In this document: positions 21,701-21,970 of the stretch, piece by piece
Layout of the letters: every line of letters begins with the position of its first letter
Numbering within the stretch: position 1 is the first letter of the stretch
Assembly (NCBI GenBank): GCA_034421515.1
Contig: DAOUKH010000058.1
Coordinates: 1-21,970, forward strand
Source: DAOUKH01 sp034421515
GTDB taxonomy: Bacteria; Chloroflexota; Dehalococcoidia; SHYB01
Length of the DNA: 21,970 nucleotides
Direction: 5' to 3'
Made by a program: the position numbers and the translations under genes
Notes under the pieces: model-generated
The model's database searches: none
What the model was told of the DNA's origin: nothing
Seen by the model: only the letters and a program-made list of their open reading frames with translations

Positions 21701-21970
21701 ACCATCGCCGGCCGCGTCTCGTCGGTGCGCATGATGACCACGCGCCGCGACAACCGCCCATTCGCCATCGCCCTCATTGAAGACTTCCAGGGCAGCCTCG
21801 AGGTCGCCGTCTGGCCCAACGTCTACGAAAAGACGGCGCACCTCTGGGAGATGGACGAGATGGTCGTCGCCTCCGGCAAGGTCCGGGTGCGGGAGGACCG
21901 CGCCTCGATGTCCTGCGACACTGCCGAGGGCTTCGAGGCCGCCCGCGCCCGCTACGCCGGTCGCCCGAGG
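18725..21970 (+). CDS. dnaE: DNA polymerase III alpha subunit DnaE (3' end outside window)
   Basis: The frame is open from GTG 18725 to the edge: 1082 residues of an expected 1150-1200. The N-terminal PHP domain (about 1-285) begins THLHLHSEYSLLDG and keeps His9, His11, Asp42 (LTDHG), Glu68 and His88, and SGCLNGEI, so metal binding and a PHP exonuclease activity look possible. The catalytic carboxylates of the polymerase palm are Asp397 and Asp399 (PDIDMDF) and Asp561 (KMDFLGL). Further blocks are FQLESTGMRRYIKEL, ALYRPGPIEQ and KAHSVSYALIAYWTAYFKAN. A helix-hairpin-helix stretch is near 872-893 and an OB-fold near 988-1075. It copies the chromosome as the core replicase. The GTG start has only a weak ribosome site (CCAGGTCC). 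It is an ordinary chromosomal housekeeping gene, so this window is chromosome rather than plasmid. Confidence 0.96.
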   Translation, partial: MPTPFTHLHLHSEYSLLDGLCRVDQLIERAQALEMDSIGLTDHGVLHAIVDFYRQARTAGIKPIIGMEAYLAAGSRRDRQSDAKKPYHLTLLAKDQTGYRNLLNLATKAQLEGFYYKPRIDRDLLEQHGQGVIAFSGCLNGEIPRYLQDGRDDDARAAAVWFKERMAGFYFELQRHGNMPELDQVNTKLIELGRALDIPIVATNDVHYVHGHEHGTQDVLLAIQTNTTVDQEDRLKMADASFFLKDGDQMAELFRDLPEAIETTRRIADACEVSIDFSTAHLPRYPVPGGGDAFEYLSSLCREGLKRRYANVTDELERRLAYELDVIRDTNFPDYFLVVWDIIRFARENDILYGVRGSAAASLVLYTLGVTNVDPMRYRLVFERFLNIERKEMPDIDMDFQDDRRDEVIDYVVNRYGSDRVAQIITFGTLGAKAALRDTGRVLGMSYGEVDGIARLIPPGYRKGDRGEIMSWSIDLALEHIDDFRQRYEEDERVKKLVDTSRNLEGVSRSYGTHAAGVVIADEPLIDYVPLARPKDTNESGIAVTQFAMDDIASLGLLKMDFLGLVNLQIIQRAMTYIKETCGEEIDLHNLSLEDQTTFDLLASGETTGIFQLESTGMRRYIKELKPSSLGDLSAMIALYRPGPIEQIPNFIESKRGKRAVRYPHPILQDVLEETYGIIVYQDQVLLILQQFAGYTLGQADIVRKAMGKKIAALMQEERDNFIAGARAQGYDDPLANQVWELIEPFAGYAFNKAHSVSYALIAYWTAYFKANYPVEYMAALLTCFKDSTDKVTATIAECRRLEIDVLPPDIGQPTTGFSIQRDEAGRPAVRYGLAAVKNVGESAVAPLVEEQREHGPFEDIADFCRRAPARSLNRRTFESLIKVGALDRFGGRGALLDNLDRIISIANEQARIRDEGQSTMFDLFGDEVAIPIPTIELEGEEIGKRQCAEWEREGLGVALSEDPLLDAYRALGSAIVTPSRQVDADMEGETITIAGRVSSVRMMTTRRDNRPFAIALIEDFQGSLEVAVWPNVYEKTAHLWEMDEMVVASGKVRVREDRASMSCDTAEGFEAARARYAGRPR

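Noticed and set aside
19616..21841. A 741-codon open frame on the minus strand inside dnaE, rich in Asp, Glu, Val, Gly and Ala
   Set aside because: It is the antisense shadow of a well-supported dnaE; the composition is low-complexity and no domain is recognisable. Long antisense frames are expected in GC-rich DNA.

Overview
The window reads as a GC-rich bacterial chromosome segment, probably from a metagenome. Start codons are mixed ATG, GTG and TTG, coding density is high, and the replicative polymerase is a DnaE with an intact-looking PHP domain. The mix of KstD-like flavoprotein, amidohydrolase_2, MaoC-type dehydratase, PaaA-like diiron protein, haloalkane-dehalogenase-like hydrolase and a Liv-type ABC transporter resembles heterotrophic Chloroflexota (Dehalococcoidia/SAR202-like) or similar lineages. 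That assignment is inference from gene content, not from a marker alignment.

Layout, left to right. The window opens with the 5' part of an inositol-monophosphatase-family gene (minus strand, cut by the edge). It is divergent from a 6-phosphofructokinase-family gene whose active-site residues point to pyrophosphate rather than ATP as donor. Next comes a minus-strand catabolic run, read right to left: amidohydrolase (6170-5040), a repeat-filled gap, an NAD-dependent epimerase/dehydratase-like SDR, a KstD-like FAD dehydrogenase and a SRPBCC/CoxG-like protein. A double-hotdog MaoC-type dehydratase is divergent from the amidohydrolase. An AbrB-type regulator without a visible toxin partner and a convergent PaaA-like ferritin-fold diiron protein follow.

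At 8948-11335 lies a single gene with strikingly different base composition (AT-rich beside GC-rich neighbours). It encodes a 795-residue protein with a nucleoside-deoxyribosyltransferase/TIR-like N-terminus, apparently present as an intact and a degenerate copy. This is followed by a P-loop ATPase of the Sll1717-like kind and a C-terminal helical/winged-helix-like tail. It looks horizontally acquired and is the best candidate in the window for an undescribed, probably antiphage, one-gene system.

From 11425 to 17700 (all minus strand) is a complete branched-chain-amino-acid-type ABC transporter in the order livK, livH, livM, livG, livF, followed by the haloalkane-dehalogenase-like hydrolase. 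A good sigma70-type promoter precedes livK. LivH is about 120-150 residues longer than usual because of an extra hydrophobic segment. A small c-type cytochrome precedes the operon. After a 390-base repeat-rich gap, dnaE begins at 18725 on the plus strand and runs off the window.

The metabolic genes suggest import of a small organic acid or amide and its oxidation through acyl-CoA or ring-type intermediates, but no substrate can be named from the sequence. Intergenic regions carry GC-rich hairpin elements, including one three-hairpin repeat about 75 bases long present twice in the same orientation (4886-4956 and 18567-18636), about 13.7 kb apart.
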